Positions 16,407-24,687 of a stretch of DNA of 26,112 bases are shown one piece after another; position 1 is the stretch's first letter; every line of letters starts with the position of its first letter. The translations under genes and the position numbers were made by a program. The DNA comes from Caryophanales bacterium (GTDB taxonomy: Bacteria; Bacillota_I; Bacilli_A; RFN20; CAG-826): contig JAEEHE010000009.1 in NCBI GenBank assembly GCA_016280685.1, positions 1-26,112 on the forward strand, written 5' to 3'. The notes beneath the pieces were generated by a model. The model searched no databases. It had not been told where the DNA came from and saw only the letters and a program-made list of their open reading frames with translations.

Positions 16407-16438
16407 ATAAAAACAATAATTTACGAAAGGAGAATAAA

Positions 16439-18994
16439 ATGAAAAAGAGTAAATTGTTGATAGCTTCTATCTCAGCTTTACTTGCTCTCGGTCTTGGAGC
16501 TTCACTTTTAGGACAACAAAAGGTTCAAAGAGCAGAAGCGGCTTCATTTGTTAATGAAACCCTCCATGATGAATTCGCTGATGGAATTGATAGTTCCAAA
16601 TACGACATTATCGATAGCGAAGATAAAGTTGGATTGGTAGAAAGAAATGGTATCATGAAGTTCGGCAACTTTAATTTCAACCTAGGCTATGTTCGTAATG
16701 CTTCACCAATTACACGTGGCGCTGGGCAATCAGTCGTCTTCCAATTTAAGAAGATTGAAGTTCCTGCTGGACAATATCTCATTCTTGAATTCACCGAGGG
16801 TTATTCCTGGGGTGGTCAAATGATTATGACCCAACTTGATGGGGCAATAGTTATCACTGGTGATGATAGAACGGGAACAAACCCTGATGGCACTGCAACA
16901 ATGTGGATTGGTGTTAATGCCTATTCTAGTTTCAGATGGATTTGGAATAATGATGGATCATTAATTATTCAAGGTTCAAATGATGAAACAACATTTACCA
17001 CAGTTTGTACTTATGCCGCTAGTTCATTTACAGTTCCAACCACTGGCTATGTTGGTCTATTAGGTAATGGATTAACCGGAAATGTTTCTTTAGACAACTG
17101 CAAAATTGGTGTTGCTGATGATGCTACTCTCAAAAACTTAGAATGGAAAGTCGAAGACGACTTCGAAACAGCTAATAGTGGCAAATTCATTCTTGATACA
17201 GCTACATATACTAATGGTGAACAAGTATTTGAACAAGCTGGTGGAGTCAAAGCCGTTATGCTTTCTAATCCTGCTTCTGGTTCAGGTATCGTTACCAAAT
17301 CATCTTATGAATTAGCACAAGATTCTTCCATCCTTTTCTCTGCTCAATTAGAACTAGAATTAGTCGAATTAGGCGAAAAAGCAGTTGGTTTAGGCTTTGG
17401 TATTGCTAATGACGCTACTGCTGCAAATAGCGCTTATTTAGTGGGTGTCAGACATAACCCTAATGATGAATTAGTCTTATTATCAAAAGGTCAAGTCGTC
17501 GCTTTTCAAGAATTAACATCTGCTTTACCATCCACCATTGAAATCGGTGTGGTTGTCAAAGTGGTAGATGAAGTTATGAAAGTCTTCGCAACAGTTGCTG
17601 GTGCAACCCTTGAACATGTTGTGGAAAATCCTGAAGGCAAATTAGCAATCGCTGTTAGTGGTATAGGAAATACCACCGCTAAAGTTTTAGGTCTTACAGT
17701 TAATAGCTATACCGGCATTATTGAAACTGGTAGAGATATCTATGTCGGCCAATCCTTCAACCATAACTGGTTAGTGAATAATGGTGCCAATGGTTCTGTT
17801 ACTATGGGCGAAGATGGATTTGTGAATTTCAAATCTGCCGCTGATGATACAAGACTTCAAAGTAGATTCAAATACGTCAACTTCGATTTACAATTTGATG
17901 CCAAGATGCAACAACTCGAAGAAGATGATGAAGGTAATGTGACTCCTGCAAGCACATGGTTAGGTATCTCCTTCGGTAGAAACAACTATGAAGATGCTTA
18001 CTGGGCCGCAAATACAGAAATGCTCTATATGACCGCTGATACAGTGAATTCTATCACTACCCAAGATGGTCATACTCCAACTGGTGTCCCAACCGCTAGA
18101 GGCTGGTTCACCGCTGATTATTTACCATTAACAGAAGCCAATAAAGATGTGGTCTTCCATTATCACATCGTCGCTCACGATGGTTCTGTTTCCTTCTCCG
18201 TTTCTAGAGATGGTGGTGAAGAAGTCACCGTCATTATCTATGAAGGTATGAAGACCGATGGTTATATTTCCTTCGCCGGCACTGCTGGTGCAAACTACTT
18301 CTTAAAGAATATTGCATTAGTTAACACCGATGGTATTACTGTTGCTAACCAAGCTCCAGTCGCACAAGATGGCACTTTAGCAGTCGTTAAAGGTCAAACT
18401 GGTAACGGACAACTCGTCGCTACTGATGCTGATGAATACGATGCCGATTACTTAACCTTTGAATTAGTGGAAGACAACACCTCCGACTTAGGTGAATTAA
18501 CACTTAATGAAGATGGTAGTTATACATTTGCTGCTACCGCTGTTGGTGAAGGCACATTCACATTCAAAGTTAGCGACACAGAAGATTATTCAGAAATTAA
18601 GACTGTCACCATTAACGTTAGTGAAGATCCATTAGCGGTTGCTAAACAAGAAGCTATTGAAGAATTAAATAATTACTACAATGCTTTAGATTTAACAAAA
18701 TACGACGATAATGGTCGTGCGGCCTTAGAAGAAGCCAAAACACAAGGTTTAGCAAATATTAACGCTGCGACAACTGTGGAAGAAGTTGCTGCTGCTTTAC
18801 AAGAAGCTAAAGCCGCTTTAGATGCAGTTCCTGAAGCAGGATCCGAACCAACAAGTTCTGAATCTGAAACACCAGAAGAAAAACCCGCTAATAAGGGTTG
18901 TGGTGGCTCAGTTATCGCTGCAAGCGTTATCGTTTCTTCTCTTACTTTAGCAGGCGCTGCCTTATTAATTCTTAGAAGAAGAAAAGAAAAATAA
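16439..18994 (+). CDS. Large surface protein with three beta-sandwich modules, cadherin-like domain and GCGGS C-terminal anchor
   Basis: 851 residues. A signal peptide ends at about 35 (RAEAA). Three LamG/concanavalin-like modules follow (about 38-226, 235-425 and 432-630), then a cadherin/VCBS-like domain (about 637-728, with NQAPVA, ATDAD and DGSYTF), a three-helix FIVAR-like bundle (about 731-798) and an acidic Ser/Thr/Pro stalk. The last 32 residues are GCGGS (Cys821), a hydrophobic helix and the basic tail RRRKEK. There is no LPXTG. The gene has AAAGGAG 6 nt before its start and sits between the two permease genes, with T-less hairpins on both sides. It is probably a glycan-binding adhesin; no catalytic residues are seen. 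Confidence 0.8.
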   Translation: MKKSKLLIASISALLALGLGASLLGQQKVQRAEAASFVNETLHDEFADGIDSSKYDIIDSEDKVGLVERNGIMKFGNFNFNLGYVRNASPITRGAGQSVVFQFKKIEVPAGQYLILEFTEGYSWGGQMIMTQLDGAIVITGDDRTGTNPDGTATMWIGVNAYSSFRWIWNNDGSLIIQGSNDETTFTTVCTYAASSFTVPTTGYVGLLGNGLTGNVSLDNCKIGVADDATLKNLEWKVEDDFETANSGKFILDTATYTNGEQVFEQAGGVKAVMLSNPASGSGIVTKSSYELAQDSSILFSAQLELELVELGEKAVGLGFGIANDATAANSAYLVGVRHNPNDELVLLSKGQVVAFQELTSALPSTIEIGVVVKVVDEVMKVFATVAGATLEHVVENPEGKLAIAVSGIGNTTAKVLGLTVNSYTGIIETGRDIYVGQSFNHNWLVNNGANGSVTMGEDGFVNFKSAADDTRLQSRFKYVNFDLQFDAKMQQLEEDDEGNVTPASTWLGISFGRNNYEDAYWAANTEMLYMTADTVNSITTQDGHTPTGVPTARGWFTADYLPLTEANKDVVFHYHIVAHDGSVSFSVSRDGGEEVTVIIYEGMKTDGYISFAGTAGANYFLKNIALVNTDGITVANQAPVAQDGTLAVVKGQTGNGQLVATDADEYDADYLTFELVEDNTSDLGELTLNEDGSYTFAATAVGEGTFTFKVSDTEDYSEIKTVTINVSEDPLAVAKQEAIEELNNYYNALDLTKYDDNGRAALEEAKTQGLANINAATTVEEVAAALQEAKAALDAVPEAGSEPTSSESETPEEKPANKGCGGSVIAASVIVSSLTLAGAALLILRRRKEK

Positions 18995-19021
18995 TCTAAA
19001 TTAGATTTATATTAACATCTG

Positions 19022-19043
19022 GGGTGCACTTTATAGTGCGCCC
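19022..19043 (+). other. Intercistronic hairpin without T-tract
   Basis: GGGTGCACT (19022-19030) and AGTGCGCCC (19035-19043) form a 9-bp stem (one G-U) with a 4-nt loop. No T-run follows. With the hairpin at 16383 it brackets the large surface-protein gene, which suggests mRNA segment processing or stability control. Confidence 0.65.
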
Positions 19044-19058
19044 TGGACATTGCTATTT

Positions 19059-19943
19059 ATGAAGAAAAGAATAAAAAAGAAAACCAAAGCAGTTGCGGAT
19101 TCCACGCAACTAAAAATAGTTAAAATCATCATGTTCGTGTTATTTTTCCTATACGCGGCTTCTTTGATTTTCCCTTTTATTTGGCTCATATTAAATATGT
19201 TTAAAACCAATCAAGAATTCTTCGCTAACGTCTGGGCGTGGCCAAAGGATATTCAAAATGGTTGGGTTAATTTATCAACTGCTTTAAATCGTACGATGAT
19301 GGGTTCTTCCATTTGGGAGATGACTATTAGATCATTATGGGTTTCTATTGTCGCTACAATCATTTCCTTATTATCAGCATCTACGGTTGCCTATGTTGTA
19401 GCGAAATATAAATTTTTTGGTCGTAATGTCTTATATGTTTTAGCGATTATCGTCATGATTGTTCCTACTGTCGGTTCGACATCAGCAACCTATAAATTAA
19501 TTGGAGATTTAGGGCTTTTTGATAATCCTTTAGCCTTATTACTACTCTATTCTGGTGGTTTTGGTTTCCAATTCTTATTGCTTTATGGAGTGTTCCGTTC
19601 TATCTCTTGGTCATATGCTGAAGCGGCTTATGTCGATGGGGCGAATGATTTCTTAATTTTCTTTAAAATTATGTTACCGATGGCCATCTCTTCTTTAATA
19701 CCTTTAGGCGTTTTGAATTTCATCGGTTTCTGGAATGATTATTTCACCCCGTTCTTATATTTAAAGAGTCAGCCCACTTTGGCGGTTGGTTTACAAGCTT
19801 TTGTCAATCAAATGGAATATGATGCGAACTGGCCAGCTTTATTTGCGTTAATGCTCTTCTCCATGCTTCCAGTCATTATTTTATTTATCATTTTCCAAAA
19901 ACAAATTATGTCAAATATCACTACAGGAGGTCTAAAAGGATGA
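19059..19943 (+). CDS. CUT1 sugar ABC transporter permease 2 (MalG/UgpE type)
   Basis: 294-residue polytopic membrane protein. The N-terminus is strongly basic, then hydrophobic helices lie at about 22-46, 94-114, 124-146, 158-180, 205-226 and 262-285. The EAA loop is SYAEAAYVDGAND (EAA at 188-190). It pairs with the permease at 15427 to form the membrane channel. The ATG at 19059 is chosen over a TTG at 19050 because neither has a good ribosome binding site and the ATG gives the usual MKK start. Its stop overlaps the next ATG as ATGA. Confidence 0.94.
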   Translation: MKKRIKKKTKAVADSTQLKIVKIIMFVLFFLYAASLIFPFIWLILNMFKTNQEFFANVWAWPKDIQNGWVNLSTALNRTMMGSSIWEMTIRSLWVSIVATIISLLSASTVAYVVAKYKFFGRNVLYVLAIIVMIVPTVGSTSATYKLIGDLGLFDNPLALLLLYSGGFGFQFLLLYGVFRSISWSYAEAAYVDGANDFLIFFKIMLPMAISSLIPLGVLNFIGFWNDYFTPFLYLKSQPTLAVGLQAFVNQMEYDANWPALFALMLFSMLPVIILFIIFQKQIMSNITTGGLKG

Positions 19944-21322
19944 AAAAGAACTATTTATTAATTTTCACACCTTTATTTATTTCTTTATCTTTATGCTCTT
20001 GTAACACGAAAAAAAGTTCAGTTATTTCTGATAGTTCTAGTGAAGACGTTTCTGATACTTCTATTATCGAAGAAGAGAAATTACCTCTTAATCCATTAAC
20101 TCCTGTCTATTCCTATTCTTTTCCGGGATTAGGCAAAGAAGTAATGCCGATTTCTGCTTGGTGTGCACCTTGGCATGTCGATAACACTAATCACATTAAT
20201 TTAAAACAATATCAATATATAAAAGAAACCGGTTTAAACACCATTTATGGTTTATATGAAAGAATGGGCGTAAACGATCCATATGTTTATGAATCTTTAT
20301 CTTTAGCGGATCAAGTAGGTCTTTCTTATTTGGTAAGAGATGAATCAATCAACGCGAGAGCGGATGATGAACAAGATTTCCTTGAAAGGATGAACACATT
20401 TACTTCCCATCCTTCTTTCGCTGGTATTTTAATTAGAGATGAACCAGGTAAAGCTAGTTTTGAAAATTTAGCATTAGCGAGAAAGTTATATAGACAGCAT
20501 TTTACTAAATATGCTTATTACGTAAACGCTTTTCCTGCCTACGCTACAGGACAACAATTATCTGGAGATAGTAATGAAATATCATATGATGATTATCTTG
20601 ATTCTTTAATGAGCACGATTAGTCCTCAAATGCTATCCTATGATTATTATGGGTTAAATAAAGATTTCCCTGGGGTAAGTGATAAATATTTTGAACAAAT
20701 TGTCACTTCTAAAAAATTCGCGGATAAATATAAAGTACCATTCTGGCCTTTTGTGCAAACTTGTAAATTCACTAATCGCACGAGAAAGCCAAACGCAGTT
20801 GATATGTATTGGCAAGTCGGCGCTAATCTGGTTTTTGGGGCTAAAGCCATCCAATATTTCTGTTATATGACCCCTTATGAAGCACAAGATTGGGAAGGTA
20901 ATTTAATTGACGCTAACGGTAATAGAACCGATGTTTATTATTATTGCCAAACAGTTAATGAATTCATCGCAGATGTCGATGAAATATTAATGAAATCCAC
21001 TTTAGTGGATATGATGCAATATGGTTCTTCTCCTGCACCAATCCCTGAAGATTTATCATTAGTTACTTCTTCTCGGGAAGTAACATCTATAGATACTGAA
21101 TCAAATCTATTGGTTGGTGTCTTTAATCATGATGGTAGAACCGCTTTATATGTTTTCAACAATGATTTTGAAAATAAAGCGAACGCCACAATTAATTTTG
21201 TCACTAAAGTCGATGCTGATATATACGACTTTTCTAATAAAAGTTCTATTAAAGGTCAAACTAGTGTTTCTATCTCATTAGAACCCGGAACATCCGCTTT
21301 AGTGGATTTAACAAATTACTAA
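19940..21322 (+). CDS. TIM-barrel-like lipoprotein, putative glycoside hydrolase (paralogue B)
   Basis: 460 residues. The signal peptide ends in LCSC (Cys21), followed by a Ser/Asp/Glu-rich linker (about 22-50). The barrel carries the same blocks as paralogue A: ISAWCAPW, LNTIYGLYE, LSYLVRDE, GILIRDEPG (Asp167, Glu168), YVNAFPAYA, MLSYDYY (Asp235), WPFVQTC (Gln273) and IQYFCYMTP, then a beta-rich C-terminus. The shared DEP, SYD-x-Y and FVQ blocks point to a common active site or sugar-binding cleft. A consensus AGGAGGT (19925-19931) precedes the start, so this gene should be translated well. The family is unassigned; a non-catalytic glycan-binding role is possible. Confidence 0.8.
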   Translation: MKKNYLLIFTPLFISLSLCSCNTKKSSVISDSSSEDVSDTSIIEEEKLPLNPLTPVYSYSFPGLGKEVMPISAWCAPWHVDNTNHINLKQYQYIKETGLNTIYGLYERMGVNDPYVYESLSLADQVGLSYLVRDESINARADDEQDFLERMNTFTSHPSFAGILIRDEPGKASFENLALARKLYRQHFTKYAYYVNAFPAYATGQQLSGDSNEISYDDYLDSLMSTISPQMLSYDYYGLNKDFPGVSDKYFEQIVTSKKFADKYKVPFWPFVQTCKFTNRTRKPNAVDMYWQVGANLVFGAKAIQYFCYMTPYEAQDWEGNLIDANGNRTDVYYYCQTVNEFIADVDEILMKSTLVDMMQYGSSPAPIPEDLSLVTSSREVTSIDTESNLLVGVFNHDGRTALYVFNNDFENKANATINFVTKVDADIYDFSNKSSIKGQTSVSISLEPGTSALVDLTNY

Positions 21323-21340
21323 TATTTTAGGAGGCATTTT

Positions 21341-22588
21341 ATGAAGAAAAAAATGATTGCAGCTCTTATTGCTTTGTCATTAGGAATGGGATTCTTTGCT
21401 ACTAATAGCCCAGTTTCTATGGCCAGAGCAGAAGAAGATTTAACCCCTGATTTCACCGAGAATTTTGAAGACTATCAAGTCGGTGATATGGACGCTTTAA
21501 GCGCGAAATGGACAAACGCTTATTTCAAACATCTAGGCGATGGAGATGAATTAGCCACCAAAGATAATTTTGATGTCCAAAAAGATCCATTAGATGAAAA
21601 TAATAAATGTTTATATGTCCATACTTATCAAAAGAATGAATCTTTCTTCTACAACACGATGAAAGATGTTTATGTGAAAGACTTCCGTTTGACATATAAA
21701 TATTATCAAACAGCCACTCATGGTGTATCTCCTTGGGCCGGATTTAATTTCCGCAAACCAGAAGATGGAAGATATAACGGTGTCACAAATGTCATGATGG
21801 TTTTAAGAGCTTGGGCAGATAATAATTTTGGCCCACAAATGTATCGTGCTGTCGGTGACAGCTTGATGAATATAGATATGTATGGTCCTTCAGGTGAAGG
21901 AACTTCTGCGATTGGCTTATCTGATCCTGAAGGTTTAATTGGTAAATGGTTAAATGTCAAGATTGAAGTTATCGGTAGCCATTTTGCTTTTTATGTTAAT
22001 GATCAACTTCTCGGTCAGGCTGATATTACTAAAGTAACTGCTAATCAATATGGTTATGTTTCTATCATCTCTTGTGTTTGCGATTCGTATTTCGATGATA
22101 TCTATTTAGAAAATCTTGATGAAGAACCATATAACCCAGGTGGAAGTGGCGAAGAAGACGCAAAAGCACCAACAATGGAAACTAAAGTCTACGAAGTTAA
22201 TGAAGGCGAAGATTTAGTTATTACCTGTGATACACATGGTGAAGCTATTACTTCCTTTAGACGTGGTGCGGATGAAGTGTTACCACAATATTACGAAGTT
22301 AATGGTAATGAAATTACAATTAGCAAAGATTATTTAGCTACTTTAGGCCATGAAAAACAATATTTCATCATTCAAACAGCTGGTGGAAGTGTTTCCTTTA
22401 CTATTACAGTTTTAGGTGGAGGTAGCGAACCTGTTGATCCAGGAACTTCCGAAGATTCTGAAACTCCAGAAGAAAAACCCGCTAAAAAAGGCTGTGGTGG
22501 TAGTGTTATCGCTGTCAGTGCGATTGCTTCCATTGCCACTCTTGCTGGTGCCATATTATTAATCAGTAAAAAGAGAAAACAAAAATAA
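21341..22588 (+). CDS. Surface protein with LamG-like and X2-like domains and GCGGS C-terminal anchor
   Basis: 415 residues. The signal peptide ends at ARA (about 30). Residues about 38-258 form a LamG/DUF1080-like beta-sandwich opening with FTENFEDY and closing with SYFDDIYLEN. Residues about 276-358 look like a carbohydrate-binding X2/Ig-like module (EVNEGEDL, ITISKDYL). An acidic Pro/Ser/Thr stalk leads to a 32-residue tail: GCGGS (Cys385), a hydrophobic helix and the basic end KKRKQK. The tail matches that of the 851-residue protein residue-for-residue in spacing and closely in sequence. AGGAGG sits just before the start. It is probably a smaller glycan-binding surface partner in the same operon. 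Confidence 0.82.
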   Translation: MKKKMIAALIALSLGMGFFATNSPVSMARAEEDLTPDFTENFEDYQVGDMDALSAKWTNAYFKHLGDGDELATKDNFDVQKDPLDENNKCLYVHTYQKNESFFYNTMKDVYVKDFRLTYKYYQTATHGVSPWAGFNFRKPEDGRYNGVTNVMMVLRAWADNNFGPQMYRAVGDSLMNIDMYGPSGEGTSAIGLSDPEGLIGKWLNVKIEVIGSHFAFYVNDQLLGQADITKVTANQYGYVSIISCVCDSYFDDIYLENLDEEPYNPGGSGEEDAKAPTMETKVYEVNEGEDLVITCDTHGEAITSFRRGADEVLPQYYEVNGNEITISKDYLATLGHEKQYFIIQTAGGSVSFTITVLGGGSEPVDPGTSEDSETPEEKPAKKGCGGSVIAVSAIASIATLAGAILLISKKRKQK

Positions 22589-22599
22589 ATAATATATAA

Positions 22600-24687
22600 A
22601 TGAAATTAAACAACTATTACCAAAAGAATTTAATTTTCCAACAAGGGAAATCCTTTGTTGTTAAAGGAATATCTGCTACATCGTCGCTAGATGTGTATTT
22701 GAAAAGAGGGAATGAAATAATTAAACCCGATCTTCATTTAAATGGTGATGGTTGTTTTAATGCTATTTTTGCCCCCTTAGAGGCATCAAATGATCCTTAT
22801 ACATTAATTGCTCATGATAAAGATGAATCGATGGAAATAAGCCCCATTTATTGTGGTGATGTATATTTATCTCTTGGACAATCAAATATGTCCTTACCTT
22901 TAAAACTAACTGAGGATAAAGATAAATATCTAAAGAAAGCAAAAAAGCATAATAGTGCTTATTTAGTAATTGAAGATTCTTATATAGATGAGAACGATTA
23001 TGTCTATCGACCTGATGAGCCACTTAATGATATTAATAGTGCATCGAAGTGGAGAAATATCAAAGAAGATGCTTCTAATTATTCCGCATTAAGTTATATC
23101 TTGCTTTCGATGCTAGATGATAAAGTCGATTATCCGATTGGTATTGTGATATCCGCGAACGGGGGATTATCCATTGATTCATTTCTTCCTTTGGAAGATA
23201 TTAAAAACAATAAAGATATCAAAGATTATTTAATTAAGACTAATAAATATAGTGAAAAAGAAGAAAAACATTCTTTTATTAGCTATACGAGAACTAGTGG
23301 TGTTTATAACGAGAAAGTTGCTCCTTTAGTCGATGTTAAATTTAAATCTATCATCTATTATCAGGGTGAGAATTCCGCTTATGATTTCGCTAGTGCGATA
23401 TATTTTGAAACTGCTATTAAAATATTAATAGATTCTTATCGTGATAAATTTAAAGATAATGATTTACCATTTTTCTTAATGGGTATCGCTGATGAATATT
23501 ATTGTTATGGTGATGATTATGGCTATCCTTATATAACCGAAGCATTAAGCAATATCAATAAAGATAATGTTTATTTAGTTCCTATTTATGACATTAAACC
23601 TAAGTGGTTAGTGAAAGATGGTAATATTATTAATCATCCGATTCATACATCCAACAAAGAGAAATACACTAAACGATTATTTGATATTATTTATCGCAAT
23701 TTATATAAGAGAGAAAAATACCTTCCTCCTAAGGTAAAAAAAGTAGAACTCTTATCTAATAAAGTACTTTTAGAAATTGAGACTTTTGATGGAAAATTAA
23801 GAAAAAACACTAGTTTTGAAGGCTTTTATGTCGCTAGTAAAGAGGGAATTTATAAAAAAGCTCACGCTATTGCAATAGATGATAATCATATCTTGTTATC
23901 ATCAAATTTAATTAAAGACCCTTGTTATTATCTATATGGATTATATCAATATTCATATTTAGCTAATTGTATTTTGAATAATGGTTTACCTTTATTACCA
24001 AGTCGATCAATTAAAGAGAAAATGGATAGAGTCCATTATCACACTAATACTATATTTGGCTGCGATGTTTTAAGAATAATAGAAAATAATTTTGGTGCGG
24101 ACGCTGGTGGTGGATTTCCCATTAAATTATGGGATAAAGGTGATATTTATCCTCTAGCCCATGTTCACACATCATTAAATAAAAAAGATAAAATAGAAGG
24201 CAAAGCTTCTATTGAAGTAAGAGCGAAATTAAATAAAAACTGTTTTGGATTTTTCTCCATTAAAGCTAATATCGGCTGCGCTGGTCAATTTCATGCTTTA
24301 GGAGATTTCCCCTATTTGAATATAGATATCAAAGGGGATAAAGATGTTTCCTTCTATGGAATTCTATTTAGAGTGAATGGGCGTATTAATAAATTCCCAA
24401 TCTACGATATTGAAGGTCAATGTATTGAGTTACAAAATGATTGGCGTACTTATTCCATTGATTTAAATAAAATACTTGATGGATCTAATGGAATTACTAA
24501 TATATCAAAAGAGGTGATTAATTCCTTGTCATCTATGGAATTATATTTCCGCACAGAAAAGGATAAAACTAGAGTTTTAATTGATAACTTGAATTTATCT
24601 TTTAAACCTGTCATAAATAGAGGCAATAAAAAAGAGAAAGGACATGTTGAATCTAGTATTCAACTGCCAGGTATTAAAGATGAATAA
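22600..24687 (+). CDS. Cytoplasmic sialate-O-acetylesterase-like SGNH hydrolase with C-terminal beta-domain
   Basis: 695 residues and no signal peptide. An N-terminal beta-domain precedes the SGNH esterase core: nucleophile Ser95 in LSLGQSNM, GIVISANGG, YYQGENSA (Gln255, Glu257) and a C-terminal His349 in HPIHTSNKEKY. These match the sialate O-acetylesterase (SASA) family, which removes O-acetyl groups from sialic acid or other sugars. Residues about 490-665 look like a carbohydrate-binding jelly-roll. It starts 11 nt after the surface-protein stop without a ribosome binding site, and its end overlaps the GH20 gene by 8 nt. Cytoplasmic location suggests that imported glycans arrive still O-acetylated. 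No sialidase is seen, so the acetylated sugar need not be sialic acid. Confidence 0.86.
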   Translation: MKLNNYYQKNLIFQQGKSFVVKGISATSSLDVYLKRGNEIIKPDLHLNGDGCFNAIFAPLEASNDPYTLIAHDKDESMEISPIYCGDVYLSLGQSNMSLPLKLTEDKDKYLKKAKKHNSAYLVIEDSYIDENDYVYRPDEPLNDINSASKWRNIKEDASNYSALSYILLSMLDDKVDYPIGIVISANGGLSIDSFLPLEDIKNNKDIKDYLIKTNKYSEKEEKHSFISYTRTSGVYNEKVAPLVDVKFKSIIYYQGENSAYDFASAIYFETAIKILIDSYRDKFKDNDLPFFLMGIADEYYCYGDDYGYPYITEALSNINKDNVYLVPIYDIKPKWLVKDGNIINHPIHTSNKEKYTKRLFDIIYRNLYKREKYLPPKVKKVELLSNKVLLEIETFDGKLRKNTSFEGFYVASKEGIYKKAHAIAIDDNHILLSSNLIKDPCYYLYGLYQYSYLANCILNNGLPLLPSRSIKEKMDRVHYHTNTIFGCDVLRIIENNFGADAGGGFPIKLWDKGDIYPLAHVHTSLNKKDKIEGKASIEVRAKLNKNCFGFFSIKANIGCAGQFHALGDFPYLNIDIKGDKDVSFYGILFRVNGRINKFPIYDIEGQCIELQNDWRTYSIDLNKILDGSNGITNISKEVINSLSSMELYFRTEKDKTRVLIDNLNLSFKPVINRGNKKEKGHVESSIQLPGIKDE

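Noticed and set aside
18820..18994. LPXTG sortase signal in the large surface protein
   Set aside because: No LPXTG-like pentapeptide precedes the helix; the conserved element is GCGGS.
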